From NCBI RefSeq assembly GCF_001543245.1, contig NZ_CP014163.1, positions 1,160,387 through 1,224,386 of the forward strand: DNA of 64,000 bases, written 5' to 3'. The notes beneath the pieces were generated by a model that ran no database searches, was not told the origin of the DNA, and saw only the letters and a program-made list of their open reading frames with translations. Source of the DNA: Aerococcus urinaehominis (GTDB lineage Bacteria; Bacillota; Bacilli; Lactobacillales; Aerococcaceae). This document shows, piece after piece, positions 57,532 through 64,000 of this stretch (its first letter is position 1; each line of letters opens with the position of its first letter). A program made the translations under genes and the position numbers.

Positions 57532-58488
57532 ATGTCCAGTCGATTTAGCTGGTGGGCCATGTGTTTGATCTTGTTACTTGGCCTGACAGGTTGCCAGCAA
57601 GCTGACCAAGATCCAAGTGTTAAACAGGTAGGTATTTTACAATTTTCGGAAAATCCTACTATGGACCAAGTAGTAGCCGGTTTTAAAAAGGGGCTCGCTG
57701 ATCATGGCTTTCGGGAAGATGATAATCTAGTGATTGATTTAGAAAATGCTGCCCAAGACCATTCTAATTTGTATGGGATTGCTGGCAAGATGACCCGGGT
57801 CTATGACCTTAGTTTAGGTTTAGGCACCCCGCCTACCCAGGCTTTGGCGAATGCGGGCAACGACAACCCGATTGTTTTTGCGGCAGTTTCCGATCCCAAG
57901 GGCGCCAACTTGGTCGCCTCTTATGACCGGCCTGGCGGCAATGTGACTGGGGCTTCTGATATGGTCCTGCCAAACCAGGGTATAGATTTCCTGCGCCAGC
58001 ATGTACCCGAACTTAAAACTATTGGTGTCCTTTACAATGCGGGAGAAGTTAATTCGCAAATCCAATTTGAGAATGTGAAGGCTTATGGTGAGTCAGTTGG
58101 TCTCAAAGTTGAGGGGATGACGATTACTAATACTAATGATGTGCAACATGCCATCACCGCTTTGGCCGGTAAGGTAGATGCCGTTTATTTACCGACTGAC
58201 CACTCGATCGTCCAAACTATTGCCACGATTGCAAATACTTTACATGCTATGAAAGTGCCAGCAGTAGGCGCCGATGTGGCCCAGCTTGAGGCCTGTATTG
58301 CAACTTTTGGTGTGAACTATGAAGAGAGAGGGTATCGAGCAGGGGAGATGGCGGCTGAAATTTTACAGGGGCAAGCTAGTCCAGCTGAATTAGCGGTTGA
58401 CCTGCCAGATAAATTAGACAAAACAATAAATGATGATATGGCCCACCACTTGGGCTTTGATCCCAAGACTTTAAAGGAGGAAAATTAG
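57532..58488 (+). CDS. ABC importer substrate-binding lipoprotein 3 (paralogue)
   Basis: This 318-residue lipoprotein has lipobox LTGC (Cys near residue 21) and shares long stretches with paralogue 2 (QFSENPTMDQ, NAAQDHSNLYGIAGKM, NAGEVNSQIQFEN, VEGMTITNTNDVQ). It carries YLPTDHSIVQT where paralogue 2 has YLPTDNSIVQT. AGGAGG near its end serves the permease gene, whose ATG is 3 bp after the stop. The pair 2/3 probably arose by a recent duplication. Confidence 0.9.
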   Translation: MSSRFSWWAMCLILLLGLTGCQQADQDPSVKQVGILQFSENPTMDQVVAGFKKGLADHGFREDDNLVIDLENAAQDHSNLYGIAGKMTRVYDLSLGLGTPPTQALANAGNDNPIVFAAVSDPKGANLVASYDRPGGNVTGASDMVLPNQGIDFLRQHVPELKTIGVLYNAGEVNSQIQFENVKAYGESVGLKVEGMTITNTNDVQHAITALAGKVDAVYLPTDHSIVQTIATIANTLHAMKVPAVGADVAQLEACIATFGVNYEERGYRAGEMAAEILQGQASPAELAVDLPDKLDKTINDDMAHHLGFDPKTLKEEN

Positions 58489-58491
58489 AAA

Positions 58492-59385
58492 ATGGATTTA
58501 CTACTATCAAGTGTTGCACAAGGTTTCTTGTGGGCTATGCTAGGCATGGGGGTCTACTTGACCTTTAGAATTTTAGATATGGCTGATATGTCAGCTGAAG
58601 GGACTTTTCCATTAGGTGGTGCGGTGTCAGCAGTCTTAATCGTGAACGGTATGAATCCCATTCTGGCTACCCTAGTTGCCATGGTTGCCGGTGCCTTAGC
58701 TGGTGCTGTAACGGGTCTTTTACATACTAAAATGAAAATTCCAACCCTATTATCAGGGGTACTGGTAATGACCGGTCTTTATTCAATTAACTTAAGGGTT
58801 ATGGGTAAGGCTAATTTGCCCTTACTCGGTCAAGATACGGTAATTAGCCTGTTTGAATCTTTTGGCCTTAACCGAGTGATGGCAACAATGCTGGTCGGCC
58901 TAATCTTTGTTAGCCTAGTGATTTTAGCCCTAGTCTTGTTTGTAAATACCTCTTACGGTCTGGGCTTTAGAGCAACAGGGGATAACAATGTGATGGCAGA
59001 GGCAAACGGGATTAAGACTGAATCTATTAAGGTAGTTGGTTATATGCTATCTAATGGTTTGATTGCTTTATCAGGTGCTTTAATTGCCCAATCTAATGGT
59101 TACGCTGATGTCGGTATGGGAACTGGTACAATTGTTATTGGCTTGGCTTCATTTATTATCGCTGAAGTTATTTTACGCAGTATTTCTTTTGGCAAGCGAC
59201 TAGTAACGATTGTTATAGGCTCTATTATCTACCGGGTGGTTATTGATACCATCATGCAACAAAATATATTGCCAATTCTACCAAGTGATATCCGTATCTT
59301 ATCTTCAATCGCACTTGCCTTGATCTTATGGTCGCCGGAAGTATCAGCTTGGATGCGTAATCGTAAAGCTAAACAGGGCCAATAG
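58492..59385 (+). CDS. ABC importer permease (TrpY-like, COG4120)
   Basis: This 297-residue membrane protein has eight or nine TM segments, starting SSVAQGFLWAMLGMGVYLTFRILDMADMSAEGTFPLGGAVSA. That is the family start with the conserved Asp-Met-Ser-Ala-Glu-Gly. The EAA-like loop is GFRATGDNNVMAEANGIKTESIKVVGYMLSNGLIALSGAL. It forms the channel, used with the three binding proteins and the ATPase encoded 10 bp downstream. Confidence 0.92.
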   Translation: MDLLLSSVAQGFLWAMLGMGVYLTFRILDMADMSAEGTFPLGGAVSAVLIVNGMNPILATLVAMVAGALAGAVTGLLHTKMKIPTLLSGVLVMTGLYSINLRVMGKANLPLLGQDTVISLFESFGLNRVMATMLVGLIFVSLVILALVLFVNTSYGLGFRATGDNNVMAEANGIKTESIKVVGYMLSNGLIALSGALIAQSNGYADVGMGTGTIVIGLASFIIAEVILRSISFGKRLVTIVIGSIIYRVVIDTIMQQNILPILPSDIRILSSIALALILWSPEVSAWMRNRKAKQGQ

Positions 59386-59395
59386 GAGGATAGAA

Positions 59396-60202
59396 ATGAC
59401 TGAAATTTTACAATTAGAAAAGGTAAATAAAATTTTTAATACCGGTACAGTTAATGAAAACCATGTCACCAAGGACTTTGACTTGACTTTAAGATCAGGT
59501 GATTTTGTTTCGGTTATTGGTTCAAATGGGGCAGGCAAGTCAACCTTGCTCAACTTGATTGCTGGGACCCAGCAGCCAACGTCTGGTTCTATCAAACTTA
59601 ATGGCAAAGAAATTGCTAATGTACCGGCTTATAAACGTGCCAAATATATCGCCCGGGTTTTTCAGGATCCACAAATGGGGACCGCTAGAAACTTGACAAT
59701 TGAAGAAAATTTGGCTGTTGCTTATAAGCGGGGGCATAGTCGAGGCTTTAGCTTAGGTGTAACTGATCAAATGCGGCAAATCTTTAAAGATCATCTTAAG
59801 GAGGTTGACCTAGGCTTAGAAGACCGTTTAACTACAGATGCTGGGGCTTTATCAGGCGGTCAACGTCAAGTATTAACGCTATTGATGGCAGTTTTACAAA
59901 CGCCAGATATCTTACTCTTGGATGAGCACACAGCTGCCTTGGACCCACGCACAGCTGATATGGTAATGAATTTGACTGAGAAATTAGTGAATGAGAATCA
60001 TATTACTTCCTTGATGATTACCCATGATATGAGTGATGCCATTCGTTATGGTAACCGCCTAATTATGCTCCATGAAGGCAAGATTGCTGTCGATGTTGCT
60101 GGCCAAGAAAAGGCAGATTTGACTGTTGATGACTTGATGAACCTCTTCCAAGCTAGTGTCGGCGCTAGCTTGACTAATGATGAAATTCTACTACAAAGAT
60201 AA
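59396..60202 (+). CDS. ABC importer ATPase (TrpZ-like, COG1101)
   Basis: This 268-residue ATPase has Walker A GSNGAGKST (about 42-50), a Q-loop FQDPQMGTA, signature LSGGQRQVL, Walker B ILLLDEHTAALDP and H-loop MITHDMSDAI. The DEHTAALDP sequence and FQDPQMGTARNLTIEENL are typical of this importer family. It completes the operon and is followed by a terminator. Confidence 0.93.
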   Translation: MTEILQLEKVNKIFNTGTVNENHVTKDFDLTLRSGDFVSVIGSNGAGKSTLLNLIAGTQQPTSGSIKLNGKEIANVPAYKRAKYIARVFQDPQMGTARNLTIEENLAVAYKRGHSRGFSLGVTDQMRQIFKDHLKEVDLGLEDRLTTDAGALSGGQRQVLTLLMAVLQTPDILLLDEHTAALDPRTADMVMNLTEKLVNENHITSLMITHDMSDAIRYGNRLIMLHEGKIAVDVAGQEKADLTVDDLMNLFQASVGASLTNDEILLQR

Positions 60203-60251
60203 TTATCAAGATTAAAAAAATATGTTACACTATAAATACTGATTTGGCATA

Positions 60252-60303
60252 AAAGCCAGCTACAAAAGTGAACCTGAGGTTGAACTTTTGGGCTGGTTTT
60301 TCT
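60252..60303 (+). terminator. Terminator of the ABC importer operon
   Basis: The nested stem AAAGCCAG/CTGGTTTTT has an inner CAAAAGT..ACC/GGT..ACTTTTG and ends in T residues. Confidence 0.85.
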
Positions 60304-60332
60304 TGTTGACAGTGATAAAAGGAGAAGATGAA

Positions 60333-61475
60333 ATGAAAGATAAAAAGACACCCTGGTTAGGGATTATATTAATGATGTTGGCGTCATTGATTGCTGTGAC
60401 CGGCGAATTACTGCCCTCAGGCCTACTTTATGAGATTAGTCAGGATTTAGGGGTCTCTCATGCCCAAGTGGGCTACTTGCTAGGGGCCTCAGCCATAGTG
60501 GCTGCCTGTACCACCATGATTACCACCCGACTGCTGACAGGTTTTAATCGCCGCTATGTTTTGATTGGTGTCGCGCTAGGTTTTGCCTTAGGTAATTTTA
60601 TTGTTGGTTCAGCAGCCAACTTTGCTATGGCTATTATTGGACGCATGATCACGGGCTTATGTGTGGGCATGTTCTGGCCTTTAATTGGTACCTATGCCCG
60701 CCAGGTAGCGGATGGACCCCGAGCTGGCCAGATTATGACTATCGTATTATCTGGCTCAACTATTGGTGTTAGCTTGGGTCTGCCTTTGCTGACTAAATTG
60801 GGTCAGAGCTTAACCTGGTCTTGGAGTTTTTATGCTGTTACTTTATTGTGTCTATTGGTAGCTGGTCTAGGGCTGTTTGCATTGCCATCAGTCCCAGGTC
60901 GACCTGCCCAGGATACGGTATCGCCGATTAATATTATCAAGCGTAAAAATGTTCAAACGGTGCTCTTGCTAGTCTTACTATATGTTATGGGTCAATATGC
61001 TAGTTATGCCTTTATTCAGTTGGTATCAGACCGGATTGGTCTAGCCATTACGACTAGCCAGCTGATTTTTGGGATGGGTGCTATTTTATCCATGGTGATT
61101 GTTAGTCGCTTTATTGATCAGCATTTCCACCAATTACTCGGTGCGGTTATTGCCTGCGGTGTCGTCACTATGCTGATTTTTCTTTTTCTAGCTAAGTGGA
61201 CCTGGTTAGGTGGGCTAGCAATGGGATTATGGGGCTTATCTTATGGCCCCCTGTCAGTCTTGTTACAGAATGCCGTGATCAAGCAAGCACCCAAGGCCGG
61301 GGATATTGCTGTATCAGTCCAATCCACTGTATTTGATTTTTCCATCATGCTAGCCTCAGCTATCGGTGGGCAAATTCTGGCTCTAATGGGATTGCCAGCT
61401 GTGTTAATTTTTGCCTGTGCGATGTTCGTATCAGCTTGGGTATTGGTCCAACAAAGAAAGGAATTATTTATTTAG
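60333..61475 (+). CDS. MFS transporter (DHA1/AraJ-type efflux)
   Basis: I chose the ATG at 60333 (MKDKKTPWLG), preceded by AAAGGAG; an upstream in-frame TTG lies in the terminator. The 380-residue protein has 12 TM segments and the motif A region LGASAIVAACTTMITTRLLTGFNRR. It fits sugar or drug efflux MFS proteins of the AraJ/YdhP group. Substrate unknown. Confidence 0.88.
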   Translation: MKDKKTPWLGIILMMLASLIAVTGELLPSGLLYEISQDLGVSHAQVGYLLGASAIVAACTTMITTRLLTGFNRRYVLIGVALGFALGNFIVGSAANFAMAIIGRMITGLCVGMFWPLIGTYARQVADGPRAGQIMTIVLSGSTIGVSLGLPLLTKLGQSLTWSWSFYAVTLLCLLVAGLGLFALPSVPGRPAQDTVSPINIIKRKNVQTVLLLVLLYVMGQYASYAFIQLVSDRIGLAITTSQLIFGMGAILSMVIVSRFIDQHFHQLLGAVIACGVVTMLIFLFLAKWTWLGGLAMGLWGLSYGPLSVLLQNAVIKQAPKAGDIAVSVQSTVFDFSIMLASAIGGQILALMGLPAVLIFACAMFVSAWVLVQQRKELFI

Positions 61476-61534
61476 TTAAATAAAATTCTTTAGCTTGATT
61501 ATTAATTCATATCATAAGTTATAATAGGGGACGC

Positions 61535-61572
61535 AAAAAAACCGGAGCTAGTTAACTAGCTCCGGGTTTTTT
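61535..61572. terminator. Bidirectional terminator between MFS and HIT genes
   Basis: AAAAAACCGGAGCTAG pairs with CTAGCTCCGGGTTTTTT. Confidence 0.93.
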
Positions 61573-61583
61573 CAATATTACGA

Positions 61584-62018
61584 TTATTTAAGAGGTAGCT
61601 TAGCACGAAGTTCCTCGGCCATAGCTTCATATTCTTCCTCATTCAGGTATTTTTCATCTAGGTTCATGGCAAAAGGTGTGCCCCACTCAACTTGACCTTC
61701 GTATTTAGGCACTAAGTGGAAGTGGAGGTGGCTACCGCCATCACCGTAGGCACCATAATTGATTTTGTCTGGTTGGTATAGTTCATGCATGACTTCTGCT
61801 ACTTGCGCAATTTCATCAAAATAAGCATGACGGGTTTCCGCATCAATATCCACCAGCTCTGAAACATGCTCCTTGTAGGCAACGATGATACGTCCATGAT
61901 GGCTTTGTTCTCTAAATAGGATAACTAGACTGTGTTCCAGTTCCCCCACTAGGTAGCCAAAGTTATTTAATAATTCACCTTGTTGGCAATAGCCACAGTT
62001 TGGGTCTTTTGCAACCAT
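61584..62018 (-). CDS. HIT-family nucleotide hydrolase
   Basis: This 144-residue protein has the histidine triad SHLHFHLVPKY near residue 100 and an N-terminal CGYCQQGELL. It likely hydrolyses dinucleoside polyphosphates or AMP conjugates. AGGTAA precedes the ATG. It follows the small peptide gene on the same strand with no clear terminator between, so it may share that transcript. Confidence 0.92.
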   Translation of the reverse strand: MVAKDPNCGYCQQGELLNNFGYLVGELEHSLVILFREQSHHGRIIVAYKEHVSELVDIDAETRHAYFDEIAQVAEVMHELYQPDKINYGAYGDGGSHLHFHLVPKYEGQVEWGTPFAMNLDEKYLNEEEYEAMAEELRAKLPLK

Positions 62019-62102
62019 TTATCTTACCTCCGTTATTATGAATTTAGTCTTGTTAACACTTACATTCTATCATAAAAACGGCCTTAATAAATACCAGTCA
62101 GA

Positions 62103-62165
62103 TTATTTATTGCGGAAAATTGTAAAAATAGCTTCTAAAGCTGCTGCGATTGGTAGGTTATTCAT
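62103..62165 (-). CDS. 20-residue peptide gene behind a Pho-type promoter
   Basis: The frame ATG...TAA on the minus strand encodes MNNLPIAAALEAIFTIFRNK. A strong GAAAGGAGG lies 6 bp before the ATG. A -10 TATAAT (62207-62212 reverse) and TTTACA hexamers lie upstream, giving a 5' UTR of about 35 nt. Residues 4-17 are almost all hydrophobic, followed by RNK, so it could be a small membrane or amphipathic peptide. A terminator separates it from the DUF1846 gene. I do not recognise it; coding is inferred from the expression signals. Confidence 0.6.
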   Translation of the reverse strand: MNNLPIAAALEAIFTIFRNK

Positions 62166-62206
62166 GATTGGCCTCCTTTCTCTTTTAAAATTTATTAACA
62201 CTGAGA

Positions 62207-62279
62207 ATTATAGCTGATTGTAAATTTAATGTAAAGGTAATTGACTACAAATTTACATCAATTTTACATAAAATTTACA
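62207..62279 (-). promoter_or_regulatory. Phased TTTACA hexamers (Pho-box) and -10 of the peptide gene
   Basis: Reverse-strand TTTACA sits at 62219-62224 and 62230-62235. Forward-strand TTTACA sits at 62252-62257, 62263-62268 and 62274-62279, with a weaker TTGACT at 62241-62246. All six fall on an exact 11-bp grid. TATAAT on the minus strand (62207-62212) lies 6 bp from the nearest hexamer. No -10 box is suitably placed on the plus strand. Confidence 0.65.
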
Positions 62280-62340
62280 ATTAGCCAAGGAAAAGGCAAT
62301 AAATATAGCTAATTTCCTAATATAATAAGCTTTTAAGCAA

Positions 62341-62372
62341 ATAAAAGCTGTGACTCGCTTGGTCACAGCTTT
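62341..62372 (-). terminator. Terminator of the DUF1846 gene
   Basis: AAAGCTGTGAC pairs with GTCACAGCTTT, with T residues on the minus strand. Confidence 0.85.
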
Positions 62373-62384
62373 ACGATTAAAGGT

Positions 62385-63893
62385 TTAACTATTATAAAGA
62401 TTTTTGCTGGCGTAATTAGCATCGCTTGTAATGTCAATACCCAGACGTTTCAGCACTTGTTCATTCTCTAGGGAAGGCATGAAGGTGGCGTGGGCTTGGC
62501 AGTTAACCAACTGGTCTAACTGGTCATAGGCAATTTTGGCAGTTGGGTTAGTGACGGCAGAAATAGCTAGGGCGATTAAAATTTCATTAGCATTTAAAGC
62601 TTGGACCCGATTACTGAGAGCATCGCGCTTGAGTTCTTGGATGGTATTTAAAATCATGGGTGCTACCAGATCAATATTATCGTTAATACCGGCTAAGGTT
62701 TTTAGGCTATTGACAATAATAGCAGCTGAAGCGTCCATGACGTCACCATTACGTCCAGTGACAATCTGGCCGTCAGCTAGTTGCAGGGCCATCACACCTT
62801 GGATGTTGTCAACGCCTAGACGGTCTTGAACACTGGCTTCATAGTCACGGGCTGGTTGTACCACGACTCGGTCAGTTGGCTGTAGGTCACTTTCTTCCAT
62901 AATGATTTGCATCCGTCGGCGGACCTGCTTGTCGGCATGGCCTTTAAAGTAGTCATTTTCAATATTGAAGTAGCGGCGGATAATTTCCTGGTTAGCAGCC
63001 TTAATAACTACCTCGTCATCGATAATGCCGGAAGCAATGTAGTTAACGCCCATATCAGTTGGTGATTGGTAAATAGAGGGGGCCTCAGTGATGTTTTCAA
63101 TAATTCTTTTAATCACGGGGAACATATTGATATCACGGTTATAGTTAACCGCCACTTCACCGTAGGCTTCATAGTGGTAGTTATCGATCATATTAACATC
63201 ATTGAGGTCAACAGTGGCAGCCTCATAAGCAATGTTAACTGGATGCTTAAGGGGCAGGTTCCAAACGGGGAAGGTCTCGAACTTGGCGTAAGAGGCGTTC
63301 ATACCCCGTTTATGCTCATGGTAGAGTTGGTTGAGGCAGGTAGCCAATTTACCAGAACCTGCGCCTGGTGCTGACACAACCACAACAGGTTTGGTTGTTT
63401 CGATATAGTCGTTTTTGGCAAAGCCTTCAGGGCCAAAAATAGCTTCAATATCAGTTGGATAACCTGCAATAGCCTGATGGGTGTATACCTTAATGCCACG
63501 GTTTTCAAGGTTCTTAATAAAACCCTTGGCAGCTGGCTGGCCAGCATAGCGGGTAAGCAGGACACTATTAACCGGTATATGGTAATTTTCATATTCACGG
63601 ATTAGACGTAATACTTCTTCATTATAGGGGATGCCGTAGTCGCCACGTATTTTGTTGGATTCAATATCACCCGCATAGATACAGATAATAATTTCAGTCT
63701 TGTCACGAATGGTTTGCAAGAGCTTCATCTTGGCATCCTCGTCGAAGCCCGGCAGGACCCGCTTAGCATGCTTGTCACCGATAAGTTTGCCCCCAAATTC
63801 TAAATAGAGTTTATCCTTGCCAGCAACTCGACTGAGGATTTTTTCAGATTGTTCTTGTAGATACTTGTCTGTATCAAAACCAATTTTTCTCAT
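62385..63893 (-). CDS. DUF1846 family protein
   Basis: This 502-residue protein starts KIGFDTDKYLQEQSEKILSRV and has the family blocks YLEFGGKLIGDKHAKRVLPGFDEDAKMKLLQ and KPVVVVSAPGAGSGKLATCLNQLYHE (about 168-192, a P-loop-like turn). MNASYAKFETFPVWNLPLKHPVNIAYEAATVDLNDVNMIDNYHYEAYG also belongs to this pattern. It is cytosolic, of normal length and conserved in Lactobacillales; the function is unknown. It has its own promoter and terminator. Confidence 0.92.
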   Translation of the reverse strand: MRKIGFDTDKYLQEQSEKILSRVAGKDKLYLEFGGKLIGDKHAKRVLPGFDEDAKMKLLQTIRDKTEIIICIYAGDIESNKIRGDYGIPYNEEVLRLIREYENYHIPVNSVLLTRYAGQPAAKGFIKNLENRGIKVYTHQAIAGYPTDIEAIFGPEGFAKNDYIETTKPVVVVSAPGAGSGKLATCLNQLYHEHKRGMNASYAKFETFPVWNLPLKHPVNIAYEAATVDLNDVNMIDNYHYEAYGEVAVNYNRDINMFPVIKRIIENITEAPSIYQSPTDMGVNYIASGIIDDEVVIKAANQEIIRRYFNIENDYFKGHADKQVRRRMQIIMEESDLQPTDRVVVQPARDYEASVQDRLGVDNIQGVMALQLADGQIVTGRNGDVMDASAAIIVNSLKTLAGINDNIDLVAPMILNTIQELKRDALSNRVQALNANEILIALAISAVTNPTAKIAYDQLDQLVNCQAHATFMPSLENEQVLKRLGIDITSDANYASKNLYNS

Positions 63894-63942
63894 GTTTTCC
63901 CCACCTTAAAGTATATTCGCTACTACTGTAGCACACCCCTAA

Positions 63943-63972
63943 ATGATATAAAAGAGTCGAGACTTTTGTAAA
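63943..63972 (-). promoter_or_regulatory. Promoter of the DUF1846 gene
   Basis: On the minus strand, TTTACA (63967-63972), an 18-bp spacer and TATCAT (63943-63948). Confidence 0.6.
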
Positions 63973-64000
63973 GTTAATTTTCTACCAAGACAGCTATGCT

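Noticed and set aside
62280-62384. Plus-strand gene behind the forward TTTACA hexamers
   Set aside because: No -10 at suitable distance, no ribosome binding site and no frame before the convergent DUF1846 gene.

Overview
The window looks like chromosomal DNA of a low-GC Gram-positive coccus of the Lactobacillales, most likely Aerococcaceae (Aerococcus or a close relative). This is inferred from the pcrA-ligA-camS-gatCAB gene order, sortase-anchored surface proteins (LPSTG, LPHTG), LuxS, lipoproteins with Gram-positive lipoboxes, strong AGGAGG ribosome binding sites and the style of the housekeeping proteins. No 16S gene is present to confirm it. The DNA is moderately AT-rich throughout.

Layout. 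1-4.5 kb: end of a flavoprotein gene and a LolD/FtsX-type ABC exporter. 4.5-9.5 kb: a small NfeD-like protein and a complete branched-chain amino acid ABC importer, livJHMGF. 9.7-20.1 kb: a GH73 glucosaminidase, a GntR regulator, then the repair and translation block pcrA-ligA-camS-gatCAB. 20.4-29.9 kb: DUF436 protein, RluA-type pseudouridine synthase, luxS, a three-unit tandem hairpin repeat, an rRNA uracil methyltransferase, an SDR oxidoreductase, a secreted metallophosphoesterase behind a Pho-box, a SulP transporter and a lone nadC. 30.1-34.5 kb: tRNA-Leu(CAG), an XRE regulator with three copies of a palindromic operator, IS debris, an LPSTG repeat protein and an intact ISL3-family element with an 8-bp target duplication. 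34.5-45.1 kb: a surface-protein region with an AgrC-like kinase and a LytTR response regulator that are not adjacent, a repeat-bearing surface protein, a degenerate vWA-like LPHTG protein and a DUF1002 lipoprotein. 45.2-55.1 kb: SEC-C protein, hydrolase, LysR regulator, rhodanese, PPK2, MetE-like enzyme behind a Met-box, acyltransferase, rplM-rpsI and pepF. 55.1-60.3 kb: an attenuator-controlled ABC importer with three tandem substrate-binding lipoproteins. 60.3-64 kb: MFS transporter, HIT protein, a 20-residue peptide gene behind a second Pho-type site, and a DUF1846 protein.

The most striking signal is the 5' leader at 55.16-55.55 kb. A consensus promoter is followed by a 26-codon reading frame with a good ribosome binding site that ends in Lys-Tyr-Tyr-Phe-Ser-Phe-Phe-Arg. 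After it come segments that pair as 1:2, 2:3 and 3:4, then a 10-bp antiterminator that competes with a strong intrinsic terminator, and then the ABC importer genes. No T-box sequence is visible. This looks like ribosome-mediated (pheA-type) attenuation of a Tyr/Phe importer in a Lactobacillales organism, where T-boxes would be expected. The second is a phosphate theme: TTTACA hexamers with 10-11 bp phasing lie in front of the secreted phosphatase and of an otherwise unannotated 20-aa peptide gene.
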